Below, piece by piece: positions 55,284 to 64,000 of a stretch of DNA of 64,000 bases. The stretch is from the NCBI RefSeq assembly GCF_024662235.1, contig NZ_CP096276.1:3596001-3660000 (forward strand), read 5' to 3'. Position numbers and translations under genes: made by a program. This DNA is from Pimelobacter simplex. GTDB taxonomy: Bacteria > Actinomycetota > Actinomycetes > Propionibacteriales > Nocardioidaceae. Numbering within the stretch: the first letter of the stretch is position 1; every line of letters begins with the position of its first letter. The notes beneath the pieces are model-generated. The model saw nothing but the letters and a program-made list of their open reading frames with translations, had not been told where the DNA came from and ran no database searches.

Positions 55284-57779
55284 TCAGTCGTCGGAGGTGG
55301 CGCTGCGGCGCACCAGCAGGAGCCCCGCACCGTAGGCCGCCAGGCACAGCAGGCCCATCATGAAGAGGTCCATGAGGTAGTGGCCACCGCCACCGAGCGC
55401 GATCCAGTCCTCCTCGTCGGTGCCGGCGGTGTTGCGGAGCAGGTCCATCGCCGAGGCCGAGGCGGCGTAGCCCCAGCGCGAGGGCGAGAGCCAGGCGATC
55501 TGCTCCAGGAGCGGACGGCCGGCGACCTCGAGCAGGGCGCCGGAGAGGACGAGCTGGAGCATCACGATGCCGACCAGGGCGGGCATCGTCTGCTCGGTGC
55601 TGGTGACGACGGCGGAGAGCGCCAGGCCGATCACGACCATGGTGAACGACAGCCCGGCGATCGCCAGGGCGACCCGGAAGGTGCCGAGGGTGCCGTCGGC
55701 GCCGGGCAGGCCGACGGTCGCGATGAAGGTGACCACCAGGCCCTGGACGAACGCCGCGAGGCCGAGGACGAGCACCTTGCTGGTGAAGTAGACGCCGGGC
55801 GAGAGGCCGACGGCGTACTCGCGCTTGAAGATGGGGCGCTCCCCCACGAGCTCGCGGATGGCGAGCGCCGTCCCCATGAGGCAGGCGGCGACGATGAGGA
55901 CGGTCAGCCGCTGCTGGGCCTCCTTGATCCCGTCGCCGTTGGCGAAGGCCTCGTCGAGCGAGAGCCCGCCGCCGCCTCCGACCAGGCGGCTCAGACCGCC
56001 GAGGATCAGGGGCAGCAGCACGAGCATGCCGAGCAGCAGCCGGTCGGCCAGTACGACGGCCAGGTTGCGCTTGACCAGGGTGGAGAGCTGGCGCGAGACC
56101 GACTGCCGAGGCGGGGCAGGTACGGCGCCGGCGTGGGACTGCCGGGCGATGGCCGAGGTGTCGACGGCGTGTTGCGGAACCGGGATCCGCTGCCACAGGT
56201 CCGGCTCGTCGAGCAGGTCGAAGACCTCGGGGTAGTTGGTCTTGCCGAAGTGCGCCAGGACGCCGTCGGGCGGGCCGAAGTAGGCGATCCGGCCGCCGGG
56301 GGCCAGCACGAGGACGTTGTCGCAGACGTCGAGCGCGAGCACCGAGTGGGTGACCACCATGACCACGCGGCCGTCGTCGGCCAGGCTGCGGAGCTGGCGC
56401 ATCACCTCGAGGTCGAGACCCGGGTCGAGGCCGGAGGTGGGCTCGTCGAGGAAGAGCAGCGGCGGGGCGGTGAGCAGCTCGGTCGCGATCGAGACCCGCT
56501 TGCGCTGGCCACCGGAGAGCTGGGTGCCGATCCGGTTGTCCATCCGCTGCTGGAGCTGGAGCTGGTTGGCGACGTGGGTGACCCGGGCGTCCCACTCCTG
56601 GGCCGTCGTGTCGGGCGGCAGCCGGAGCTGGGCGGCGAAGCGCAGGCCCTGCTTGACCTTGAGCTGCGGGTGCAGGATGTCCTGCTGGGGCACCAGGCCG
56701 ATCTGGAAGCGCAGCTGGTCGTAGTGCTGGTAGAGGTCGTGGCCCTGCCAGATCACCCGTCCGTGGCTGGCCGGCTTGAGGCCGGTGAGCGCGCCGAGCA
56801 GCGTGGACTTGCCGGCGCCCGAGGGGCCGATCACGGCGGTGAGGCTGCGCGGCTCGAGCTTGAACGAGATGTTCTCGATGAGCCGCTTGCCGCCGCCGAC
56901 GACCTGGGTCAGCCCGTCGGCGTAGAGCGTGAACTCGTGGGCCGTGGCCGAGGCGATGAGCTGGTGGCCGTCCCAGCGGAACGTCTGGTTGCCGAAGATG
57001 ACCTCGGAGCCGACCTGGAGCGGGACCGCGCCCTGGACCCGCTGGCCGTTGACGAAGGTGCCGTTGAACGAGCCGAGGTCGTGGAGCACCGCGAGCCCGC
57101 CCGGAGCGGCCCCCGCCGGGTCGAGCCGGGCGTGGTGCCGGCTGACCAGGGCGTCGTCGAGCACGATGTCGTTGGAGTGCTCGCGGCCGATGGTCAGCGA
57201 GCGGCCCGCCTGGAGCTGCTGGGGCAGCACGATCGAGTGACCGTGCGGCAGCTGCCCCGGAGGTACGACGCCCGCCGGGCGCCACGCGTCGACCGGGCCA
57301 CCGTTGGCGGGCAGCTGGGGCGGCGGCAGGTTCTTCCAGAACTCACCGCCCGACGGGGTCGCCGCCGCCGGCGGCGGCTGGCTGGCCGGCAGCGGGCGCG
57401 AGGCGACCGGCGGGACCGGCTGCTGCGGGGCGTACGGCTGCTGCGGGGCAGAGGGCTGCTGCGGGGCGTAGGGCTGCTGGGCCGCCGCGGCCGGCAGCAC
57501 GCTCACCACGACGGGCTCGCCGACCGGTCCGCCCAGGTGCAGGCTGACCGGGGCGCCCCCGACCGAGAGCCGGGTGATCCGCTGTCCGGAGACGAAGGTG
57601 CCGTTGCTGCTGGCGTCGACCACGACCCAGCCGCCGTCCTCGACCTGGAGGAAGGCGTGGTGGCGCGAGGCGCGGGCATCGGTGACCGGTACGTCGCAGT
57701 CGAGCTCGCGCCCGATCACGACCCGCGGGCCGTCGAAGGTCCGGGTCTGTCCGGCCCACTGCACCTGGAGTCGGTCCAC
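55284..57779 (-). CDS. FHA-FHA-ABC transporter (ABC-2 type), Rv1747-like
   Basis: 831 aa. FHA domain 1 covers about residues 18-80 (VVIGRELDCDV, ASRHHA, SSNGTFV) and FHA domain 2 about 190-265 (LTIGREHSNDI, VSRHHA, GSFNGTFVNG), with a Gln/Pro-rich linker in between. The nucleotide-binding domain has Walker A GPSGAGKS (318-325), signature LSGGQRKRVS and Walker B LLFLDEPTSGLD. Six membrane helices follow. In M. tuberculosis the homologue Rv1747 is controlled by Ser/Thr kinase phosphorylation through FHA and exports lipid-linked material; the same is inferred here. A palindromic region precedes the gene. Confidence 0.9.
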   Translation of the reverse strand: MDRLQVQWAGQTRTFDGPRVVIGRELDCDVPVTDARASRHHAFLQVEDGGWVVVDASSNGTFVSGQRITRLSVGGAPVSLHLGGPVGEPVVVSVLPAAAAQQPYAPQQPSAPQQPYAPQQPVPPVASRPLPASQPPPAAATPSGGEFWKNLPPPQLPANGGPVDAWRPAGVVPPGQLPHGHSIVLPQQLQAGRSLTIGREHSNDIVLDDALVSRHHARLDPAGAAPGGLAVLHDLGSFNGTFVNGQRVQGAVPLQVGSEVIFGNQTFRWDGHQLIASATAHEFTLYADGLTQVVGGGKRLIENISFKLEPRSLTAVIGPSGAGKSTLLGALTGLKPASHGRVIWQGHDLYQHYDQLRFQIGLVPQQDILHPQLKVKQGLRFAAQLRLPPDTTAQEWDARVTHVANQLQLQQRMDNRIGTQLSGGQRKRVSIATELLTAPPLLFLDEPTSGLDPGLDLEVMRQLRSLADDGRVVMVVTHSVLALDVCDNVLVLAPGGRIAYFGPPDGVLAHFGKTNYPEVFDLLDEPDLWQRIPVPQHAVDTSAIARQSHAGAVPAPPRQSVSRQLSTLVKRNLAVVLADRLLLGMLVLLPLILGGLSRLVGGGGGLSLDEAFANGDGIKEAQQRLTVLIVAACLMGTALAIRELVGERPIFKREYAVGLSPGVYFTSKVLVLGLAAFVQGLVVTFIATVGLPGADGTLGTFRVALAIAGLSFTMVVIGLALSAVVTSTEQTMPALVGIVMLQLVLSGALLEVAGRPLLEQIAWLSPSRWGYAASASAMDLLRNTAGTDEEDWIALGGGGHYLMDLFMMGLLCLAAYGAGLLLVRRSATSDD

Positions 57780-57801
57780 GCGTTTGAGTCCTCGGTCGGT
57801 T

Positions 57802-57854
57802 CGGGAGCGGATGACGTCACGAAACCCTAAGGCATCGTGACGCCCCCGCTCCCG
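57802..57854. promoter_or_regulatory. Double inverted repeat between terC and the FHA-ABC gene
   Basis: An outer 9-bp pair CGGGAGCGG/CCGCTCCCG encloses an 8-bp pair CGTCACGA/TCGTGACG with a 12-nt loop. The loop contains TAGGGT in transcript sense, a possible -10. It may be an operator around the promoter of the ABC gene, a terC terminator, or both. Confidence 0.5.
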
Positions 57855-57887
57855 TACCCGGAAGAACGCCTGCCGAACCCCGCGGAG

Positions 57888-58940
57888 TCAGCGCCAGTCG
57901 GGACCCGCGGTGTCGTCGACGTCCGCGGCGTCGCGCGGGGCGACCGCGTGGTCCGGGACGTGGTCGTCGGCACCCGTGCGCGAGGTCTTCCAGAGGCTGG
58001 CGACCGCGGTGACGACGAGCGTCACGATGATCACGCCGAGGCTGAACAGCGACGGGATGTCCCACACCGCGACGTGCTCGCCGCCGTTGATGAACGGCAG
58101 CTCGTTCTCGTGCAGGGCGTGCAGGACCAGCTTGACGCCGATGAAGGCGAGGATGAACGCCAGGCCGAGCGAGAGGTAGACGAGCTTCTGGAGCAGGCCG
58201 CCGAGCAGGAAGTAGAGCTGGCGCAGGCCCATCAGCGCGAACACGTTCGCGGTGAAGACCAGGTAGGGCTCCTGGGTGATGCCGAAGATCGCCGGGATCG
58301 AGTCGAGCGCGAACAGGATGTCGGTGACGCCCAGCGCGATGATCACGATGAGCATCGGCGAGACGAAGCGGACGCCGTTCTCGTGGTACCAGAGCTTGAG
58401 GCCGTGCCAGGAGTCGCCGACCCGCATCCGGCGCCGGGTGAAGGCGACGATCGCGTTGTCCTCGGGGTGCTCGTCCTCGTGGGCGCCGTAGGACTTCACC
58501 AGCTTGACCGCGGTGTAGACCAGGAAGGCGCCGAAGGCGTAGAAGATCCAGCTGAAGTTCTCGATCAGCGCGTAGCCGAGCGCGATGAAGATGCCGCGGA
58601 AGACCAGCGCGAGCACGATGCCGACGAGCAGCGCCTCCTGCTGGTACTTGCGGGGCACCTTGAGCGCCGACATCAAGATGATGAAGACGAAGAGGTTGTC
58701 GATCGAGAGCGAGTACTCCGTCAGCCAGCCGGTGTAGAACTGGATGCCGTAGTCGTGCCCGTGGTGGACCAGGATGAACACGCCGAACGCCACGGCGGCG
58801 CCGACGTAGACGGAGAGCGCGATGGCGCATTCCTTCATCGACGGCTCGTGCGGATCGCGTGCGATCACGAAGACATCGAAGAGGAGGACTCCGACGGTCA
58901 CCGCGATGGTGATCGTCCATTCCAGGGTGGTCACGTCCAT
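57888..58940 (-). CDS. terC: TerC-family membrane protein (probable Mn2+ exporter)
   Basis: 350 aa, about nine helices. Conserved TerC motifs: FYTGWLTEYSLSIDNLFVFIILMSALKVPRKYQQEALLVGI and VTDILFALDSIPAIFGITQEPYLVFTANVFALMGLRQLYFLL. The Asp residues in SIDNL and TDILFALDS are the transport/metal site. Several TerC proteins export manganese. A yybP-ykoY riboswitch, which senses Mn2+, stands directly upstream, strongly supporting that role over tellurite resistance. Confidence 0.9.
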   Translation of the reverse strand: MDVTTLEWTITIAVTVGVLLFDVFVIARDPHEPSMKECAIALSVYVGAAVAFGVFILVHHGHDYGIQFYTGWLTEYSLSIDNLFVFIILMSALKVPRKYQQEALLVGIVLALVFRGIFIALGYALIENFSWIFYAFGAFLVYTAVKLVKSYGAHEDEHPEDNAIVAFTRRRMRVGDSWHGLKLWYHENGVRFVSPMLIVIIALGVTDILFALDSIPAIFGITQEPYLVFTANVFALMGLRQLYFLLGGLLQKLVYLSLGLAFILAFIGVKLVLHALHENELPFINGGEHVAVWDIPSLFSLGVIIVTLVVTAVASLWKTSRTGADDHVPDHAVAPRDAADVDDTAGPDWR

Positions 58941-58978
58941 AGAGGTGTCCCTTCAGGGGCGGATGCGTCGACAGATCG

Positions 58979-59096
58979 CCCGAGGTCTCTTCCGCTGCCG
59001 ACGCCTGAGGCGCCGTGGTGCAGCCTACGGGACCGGAGCGGGCGACTTCGACCGCTCGTGATGACGAGCCCGCAGCGAAGGAGTACTCCCCCCTGG
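58979..59096 (-). ncRNA. yybP-ykoY manganese riboswitch upstream of terC
   Basis: In transcript sense: GGGGGAGTACTCC, then GCGGGC with CTCGTCATCACGAG (the conserved GUCAUCACG-type loop) and GCCCGC closing that stem, then GCGGAAGAGACCTCGGG at the 3' end. The GGGGAGUA start, the loop and the terminal GAGACC are the three conserved parts of the yybP-ykoY class, and CCAGGGG at the 5' end can pair with CCTCGGG to close P1. It ends 38 nt before the terC start. The regulation should be Mn2+-induced expression. The rest of the 226-bp gap holds no gene. Confidence 0.75.
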
Positions 59097-59166
59097 TGCG
59101 CGGAATCCTCGCACGCCCGGCGCACGGGGGTCCAATCAGGACCGCTCGGGGCGGCTGCGGAGCGGC

Positions 59167-60309
59167 TCAGGGCAGGCCGGTGACCCGGGCCATGGTGGCG
59201 AGCTTGGCGCCCGTCTCCCGCACCTCGGAGGCGGGGTCGGAGCCGGCCACGATGCCGGCGCCGGCGAAGAGCCGCAGCCGCGGGCCGTCCATCACGGCGG
59301 CCCGGATGGTGACCGCGAACTCGCCGTCGCCGCGACCGTCGACCCAGCCCACGCAGCCCGCGAACCAGTCGCGCAGGTCGCCCTCGAGGTCGGCGATGAC
59401 GGCGTTGGCCGCCGCCGTCGGTACGCCGCCCACGGCCGGCGTGGGGTGCAGCAGCTGGGCCAGGCGCAGCGCGCTCGGGCCGTCGACACCGTCGGCGAGC
59501 CGGGCCCGGATCGGGGTGGCGAGGTGCCAGACGGTGTCGGTGGAGAGGAGCTCGGGGGTGGCCGGGTACTCGATCTCGACGCACACCTCCTTGAGCGCGT
59601 GCACGATGGCCTCGACGACGAAGGCGTGCTCGGCCAGGTCCTTGGCCGAGCCGCGCAGGCCCTCGGCCCGGCGGGCGTCCTCGGCCGGGTCGTCCGAGCG
59701 CGGCACCGAGCCGGCCAGCGGTGTGCACGAGATGGTCAGCCCCTCGCGCCGCACGAGCAGCTCGGGGCTGGCCCCGACCAGGATCGGGCCGTCGTCGGGC
59801 GGGGAGTCCTCGGTGCCGGGCACCAGCGGGACGCTGAAGACGTAGCGCCCCGGCCGCGTGGTGAGCAGCCGGTCGATGATCTCGGCCGGCACCAGCGGCG
59901 GGGTGCTCACCACGTCGAGGCAGCGCCCCAGGACGACCTTGTGGAGCGCCCCGGTGGCGATCTTGGCCAGCGCGGCCTCGACCATCCCCGCGTAGGCGGC
60001 GGGCGTCGGGAACTCGGTCACCTCGTAGGTCCGCCGCACCGACGCGTCGTGCTCGGGCCGCTGCAAGGCGTGCTCCGAGCCCGACACGAGGTGGGCCAGG
60101 CCCGGCGCGCCCTCGGCGAACGAGAGCGCGCACAGGGCCCGCTCCCCCGGCTCGAGCGCCGCGACGATGCCGTCGGCCCAGGCCGGGTCGGCACCGTCGG
60201 GCGTCTCGACGGTGCGCCGCACCGCACTCGCGACGTAGGCCTCTTCGCCGGAAGCGAAGAGCATCGGCCGCGCCGCGAGTGCAGCGGGGGTGATCGGGTC
60301 CCGCGCCAT
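59167..60309 (-). CDS. Isochorismate synthase
   Basis: 380 aa. The chorismate-binding enzyme core has ALHKVVLGRCLDVVS, FSVPLVPGTE, LVGASPELLVRREG, TPLAGSVPRSDDPAEDARR, LSTDTVWHLATPIRARL and FAGAGIVAGSDPASEVRETGAK, all typical of MenF/EntC/DhbC. It makes isochorismate from chorismate for menaquinone or a catecholate siderophore. No siderophore or menaquinone gene is in the window, so the branch (menF or entC) is undecided. TAGGCT (60322-60317) is 7 nt before ATG 60309. Confidence 0.9.
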   Translation of the reverse strand: MARDPITPAALAARPMLFASGEEAYVASAVRRTVETPDGADPAWADGIVAALEPGERALCALSFAEGAPGLAHLVSGSEHALQRPEHDASVRRTYEVTEFPTPAAYAGMVEAALAKIATGALHKVVLGRCLDVVSTPPLVPAEIIDRLLTTRPGRYVFSVPLVPGTEDSPPDDGPILVGASPELLVRREGLTISCTPLAGSVPRSDDPAEDARRAEGLRGSAKDLAEHAFVVEAIVHALKEVCVEIEYPATPELLSTDTVWHLATPIRARLADGVDGPSALRLAQLLHPTPAVGGVPTAAANAVIADLEGDLRDWFAGCVGWVDGRGDGEFAVTIRAAVMDGPRLRLFAGAGIVAGSDPASEVRETGAKLATMARVTGLP

Positions 60310-60319
60310 GCCCCCCAGC

Positions 60320-63300
60320 CTAGGACACCGTCCCGCGACGCCTGCCGACGACCACGGCTCCCGCGCCCGCGAGGAGCAGGGCGAGGCCGAGGAACAGGTG
60401 CCAGGGCCGGAACGGCGCACCGGCGTCCGGCAGGCCGCCGTCACCGTTGCCACGCCCGTCGCCCTCGCCACCGACCGCGTCGAAGCGGTTGATGATCCGC
60501 ACCGTCGCCTCGCCCGGACCGCTGGTCGGGGTGAGGTCGACGCTGAGCGAGGGCTTGTCGGCCTTGGTCCGCTTGCCGGCGACGTTGGCCCGGATGGTGG
60601 TCGAGGACGCACCGCCCCGGTCGGTCTCGGTCACCTTGCACGCCGCGCTCGACGGCAGCTCGGCGTACGACGCCTGGTAGCCGTTGCCGCGCGAGAGCAC
60701 CCGCTCGGCACCACCCGGGACGTCGAACGCGACGCGCTTGCCGTCCACCACCCAGGTGCACGCGAGGCGCACGCGGAACGGGCCCTTGGCACCGGTGGCC
60801 GTCGTGTCGCCGACGACCTCCTTGGTGACCTCGAGCGAGGTGAGGTCGAACGTGTTGGTCGCGGTGAGCTCGACGAGGCTGACGCCGCCCGGCTGGTCCG
60901 GTGCGGGCACCTCGACGACGCCGTCGGCCGGGTCGAGCGCGGTCGACGTGGCGCCGCCCGTGCCCGACTCCTTCACGGTGCACGAGGTGCCCACCGCGAA
61001 CGGGCCGAGGGTGGACGAGCCGCCGGCCTGCAGCCGGACCTGCTCGTCGTACGGCGTCTGGCCGCGGTAGGTGCAGCGCACGTCGAACGTGAACGTGCCC
61101 GTCCCCCAGCGCTCGGCGCCGTCGCCGTCGACCTTCTTCTCGATCCGCACCGTGCCGGCGTCGTAGGCGTTGGTCACCTCGACCTCCGCCGGGTCGAGAC
61201 CCGGGGTGATCTCGGCGGAGCCGTCACCGTTGTCGACCACGTTGTCGCCGGTGACGACGATCTGGTCGGCGAACCAGCGGTCGGTCTCGGTCAGGGTGCA
61301 GGTAGCACCCACCGGGATCCGGTTCGCCGGCGCGGTGAAGGTCTCGTCGGCGCGCAGCGTGAACGACAGGGTGGTGGCACCCGCTCCGTCGAAGGTCACG
61401 TCCTTGCCCGAGCCCGCGGCCGTGCAGCGCAGGCTGAACGTGAACGGCCCGAAGGTCGTCCCGGTCGCCTGCGTGTCCACCCGCTTGGTCACCGACAGCC
61501 CCGTGAACTGGTAGTCGTTGGTGATCGTCTCGGTCGGGATGTCCGCCGGGTCGGCGACCTCCTCGACCGGGATGGTCACCGGCGTGTTGGACCGCGAGGT
61601 CTCACCGAACTCGCCGACCGCACCGTCCTCGGTGAACGTGCACGAGCTGCCGTTGGCGCTGATCGGCACGCCCTCCACGTCCGCCTGCCAGTCCCGGGAC
61701 CGGCTCAGCCTGATCGTCGCACCCGGCCCGAGGTCGAGCGGTACGCCGCCCGCCTCGCAGGTCACGTTGACCCGCACCTCGCTCGGGGCGTAGTCCGCCG
61801 CGGGACCGGTGAGGTCCTTGCGGATCCGCACCGCACCGGTGCGCAGGTGCACACCGACCCGGTTCGGGGCGATCTTCCGGAAGGTGTTGATGCCGGAGTA
61901 CTTGAACTTCACGCCGTGCTGGTTCCAGGCGATCAGGTCGTCGGCGGGCACCGAGCGGCGCACGCCGCTCGAGTCGAGGTCGGAGGCCATCACGTTGGTC
62001 GTGGAGAACGTGATGTCCACGGCCTGCCCGGCCCGCAGGGAGCCGTCCGCGGTCGAGCGGAAGTCCAGCTTGACCCGCAGGCCCGTGACGCTCGGCCAGT
62101 TCGTGCCGGGCCGGCCACGGACCAGGTCTCGCCGTTCTGCTGGCAGACGGGCTGGGTCTCCAGGTTGCTCCAGGTCCCGGTGCAGGCACCGGGGCTGGTG
62201 GTCACCTCGATCACCGTGGTCGTGCCGCTGGGCGCGGTGACCTGCGGTGCACCCACGAGCTGCGGCCGGTACGCCGAGCCGCGGGCGTTGCCCGAGACGA
62301 GCTGCAGGTCGCCACGGACCGGCAGCTGGTCGAAGACCGTCATCTCGTCGATGTTGACCGTGCCCGTGTTCATGTTGTGCAGGACCCAGTCGTCGGTGCC
62401 GTCGACCTCGCTGTTGGCCACGCAGGGCGAGCGGTAGTACGCGCCGCCGGTGACGTTGAGCGACGGGGAGCACACCGTCGACGGGCTGCCCGGGGCGTAG
62501 GCGCCCGGCAGCGAGCCGCGCACCCCCTTGATCGTGTAGAGGTTCGGCCCGGTCACCGTGCCGACGAAGTCGGACGTGCCGCAGGTGCGCGGGTCGTTGC
62601 CCCAGTCGGGGGTCAGCGGCCCGCCAGCGACCGTGTTGCGGCAGCTGGTCAGCGTCTCCTCGGTCGTGACCGTCATCGTGTTGGTGGCGGTCTGCCCGGT
62701 GGTCAGCCCCGGCTGGAGCTCGAGGTGCAGGCGGATCTTGAACTCCTCGCCCGGGCGCATCTGCCGACCGCCGGCCGGCCAGGTGAACCGGAGCACGGAG
62801 CCGTTCTGCTCGGGCGTGACGGTGACCTGGGTCGAGAGCGTGCCCCCCGCCGACGTGGTGAACGTCGGCGCCGGAGTGCCCGTGTAGAGCAGCTGCGGCG
62901 GCAGCGCGTCGCGCAGGTCGGTCAGCGTCAGGAACCCGGTGCCCGTGTTCTGGATCGTCAGGTCGAACGGGACCGCGTCACCGACCGAGGCGAGGCGGTT
63001 GCCCTCGTTGGTCAGCTTGCGGACCGCGATCTCCCGGGTGCCGAGCGACAGGTCGATGTCGGCGGACGCGTCGGTCTTCGGCGCGTCGTTGCCGTCGGGC
63101 CGCGTCGACCACGAGGTCTGGGTGTTCTCGACCTCGCCGTCGAACCGGACCGGGTCGCCCGAGTCGCGGTAGGTCTCCCGCAGCCGCATCCCGAGCACCG
63201 CGCTCGCAGCCCAGTTGGGCGCGGGCACCGTGGCCGAGAACAGCTTGCCGTCGGCCCGGGTGAAGGTGAACCGGATGCCCTGGACGTCGGCGTTCGCGAC

Positions 63301-64000
63301 GCCGGCCGGCAGGGTCGCCGTGGCGGCCGGGGTGCCGAGCACCCACTGCGTGCCGTCGTACAGGTCGACCTGGACGCGGTCCGCACCGGCGGGCATCGTC
63401 ACCGACGTGACGCCGGTGAACCGGAAGGTGTTCCAGAACTCCGGCGACTTCGCCTGGTCCTCGATCACCACGCGCTGCGGCGAGAGCGTGCTGCGCGGGG
63501 ACGAGCCCTGGTTCGCGCCGAGCGTCACCGTCACCGGTACGTCGGGCGAGGGCTCGTTGATCCGGCTCGGGCTGATCGACTTGGTCGGCGTGATGTTCAC
63601 CGTGCCGCCGGTCAGCCGCACGCTCGCGTCGGCGACGTCACCGGTCTTGGTGCCGGTGGCCGCGATCGGGTCGTAGGACTGCGCGAAGACGCGGTTGACG
63701 ACGTCGACGGTGTCCCCGGCGCGCAGCACCTGGTTCGCCCCGCTGCTGCGCAGCGTCGGCCGGAGCCGGGTGCTCAGCTCGATGCGCAGGTCGTTGTCCT
63801 GCGTGATCGTGCCGCCGGAGGTCGCCGGAGCCGTGTCCTGGAAGGTCACGCTGACGCCGACGATCGTGCCCGGGTCGGTGACGCCCGCGTTGACCGCGGC
63901 CATCGTCGTCTGCTCCGTCGTGTAGGCGTCGGTCCCCTCGTCGTACCGGAGCAGCCAGACGACCGTGGCCGCCGGGTCGATCTGGCCCGGGCGCGACGCG
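60320..64000 (-). pseudogene. Large secreted surface protein with DUF5979-type repeats, frameshifted and 5' truncated by the window
   Basis: Two overlapping frames encode one protein: upstream part (64000 to about 62107) and downstream part (about 62107 to 60320). The first reads up to NGETWSVAGPA and then goes into Arg/Ser-rich noise; the other frame resumes with GTNWPSVTGLRVKLDF. One missing base in the GCCGGG run near 62107 explains this. The upstream part has DUF11-like repeats; the downstream part has four DUF5979 repeats (LSVTKRV...CTLTETDRW and similar), an LPDAG motif and a C-terminal helix followed by RRR, suggesting wall anchoring. The 5' end lies outside the window. It may be a true frameshift or a sequencing error. 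Confidence 0.8.

Noticed and set aside
57888-58940. Tellurite resistance as the role of terC
   Set aside because: No other ter genes are nearby, and the upstream riboswitch class senses Mn2+.
57837-59183. 448-codon plus-strand open frame opposite terC
   Set aside because: Charged, repetitive (Asp/Glu/Arg-rich) antisense of a strongly conserved membrane protein, and it crosses the riboswitch.

Overview
The window is chromosomal DNA of a high-GC actinobacterium. The supporting evidence is an almost uniformly GC-rich third codon position, frequent GTG starts, a mycothiol gene (mshB), an infA-rpmJ-rpsM-rpsK-rpsD-rpoA-rplQ ribosomal block in actinobacterial order, DUF6542- and DUF6113-like membrane proteins, and many TANNNT hexamers placed 5-7 nt before start codons (leaderless genes). 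Gene content and protein style suggest the Nocardioidaceae (Nocardioides-like); this is inferred from familiarity, not from a search. I found no tRNA, rRNA, CRISPR array, transposase or prophage gene.

Layout. 1-6.2 kb: a truncated AAA ATPase diverging from a class III cyclase, a secreted repeat protein, a thiolase/DUF35 pair behind a KstR2-like operator, and a secreted lipase. 6.2-12.6 kb: a Uma2-type protein, a VanW/YoaR-like membrane protein, mshB with a small membrane partner, a lipoprotein, and a 162-bp inverted-repeat element between convergent genes. 12.6-19.4 kb: kbl-tdh (threonine to glycine and acetyl-CoA), a divergent LysR gene followed by guanine deaminase, and a three-gene membrane/transglutaminase operon. 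19.5-25.8 kb: xanthine dehydrogenase xdhABC behind a secreted S15-type hydrolase. With the guanine deaminase this gives guanine to xanthine to urate. 26-31 kb: argP/lysE (basic amino acid export) around a palindromic operator, and a PhoA-type alkaline phosphatase with a lipoprotein. 31-38 kb: small conserved proteins including a LexA-box gene, a GNAT enzyme, a pentapeptide protein, ychF, a secreted metzincin protease, an MpaB-type oxygenase with a divergent TetR gene, and xth.

39.0-44.5 kb is the most distinctive functional locus: an exported BcsB-like protein, a GT39-like membrane protein and a processive GT2 synthase fused to a type II secretion/MSHA-like N-terminal domain. It looks like an atypical exopolysaccharide synthase. 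44.6-48.5 kb: a SHOCT protein, small membrane proteins, a TsaC/YciO-like protein and ispH. 48.5-52.5 kb: the ribosomal/RNA polymerase alpha operon, whose intergenic gaps hold several strong hairpins. 52.6-60.3 kb: a secreted protein with two molybdopterin-oxidoreductase-like domains and a collagen-like tract, a luciferase-like monooxygenase, a 145-bp array of three direct plus three inverted 22-bp units, an FHA-FHA-ABC transporter, terC behind a yybP-ykoY (Mn2+) riboswitch, and isochorismate synthase. 60.3-64 kb: a large DUF5979-type surface protein that is frameshifted near 62107 and runs off the window.

Calls rest on reading translations and motifs by eye. Starts were chosen from ribosome binding sites, leaderless -10 hexamers or operon overlaps where these were visible.
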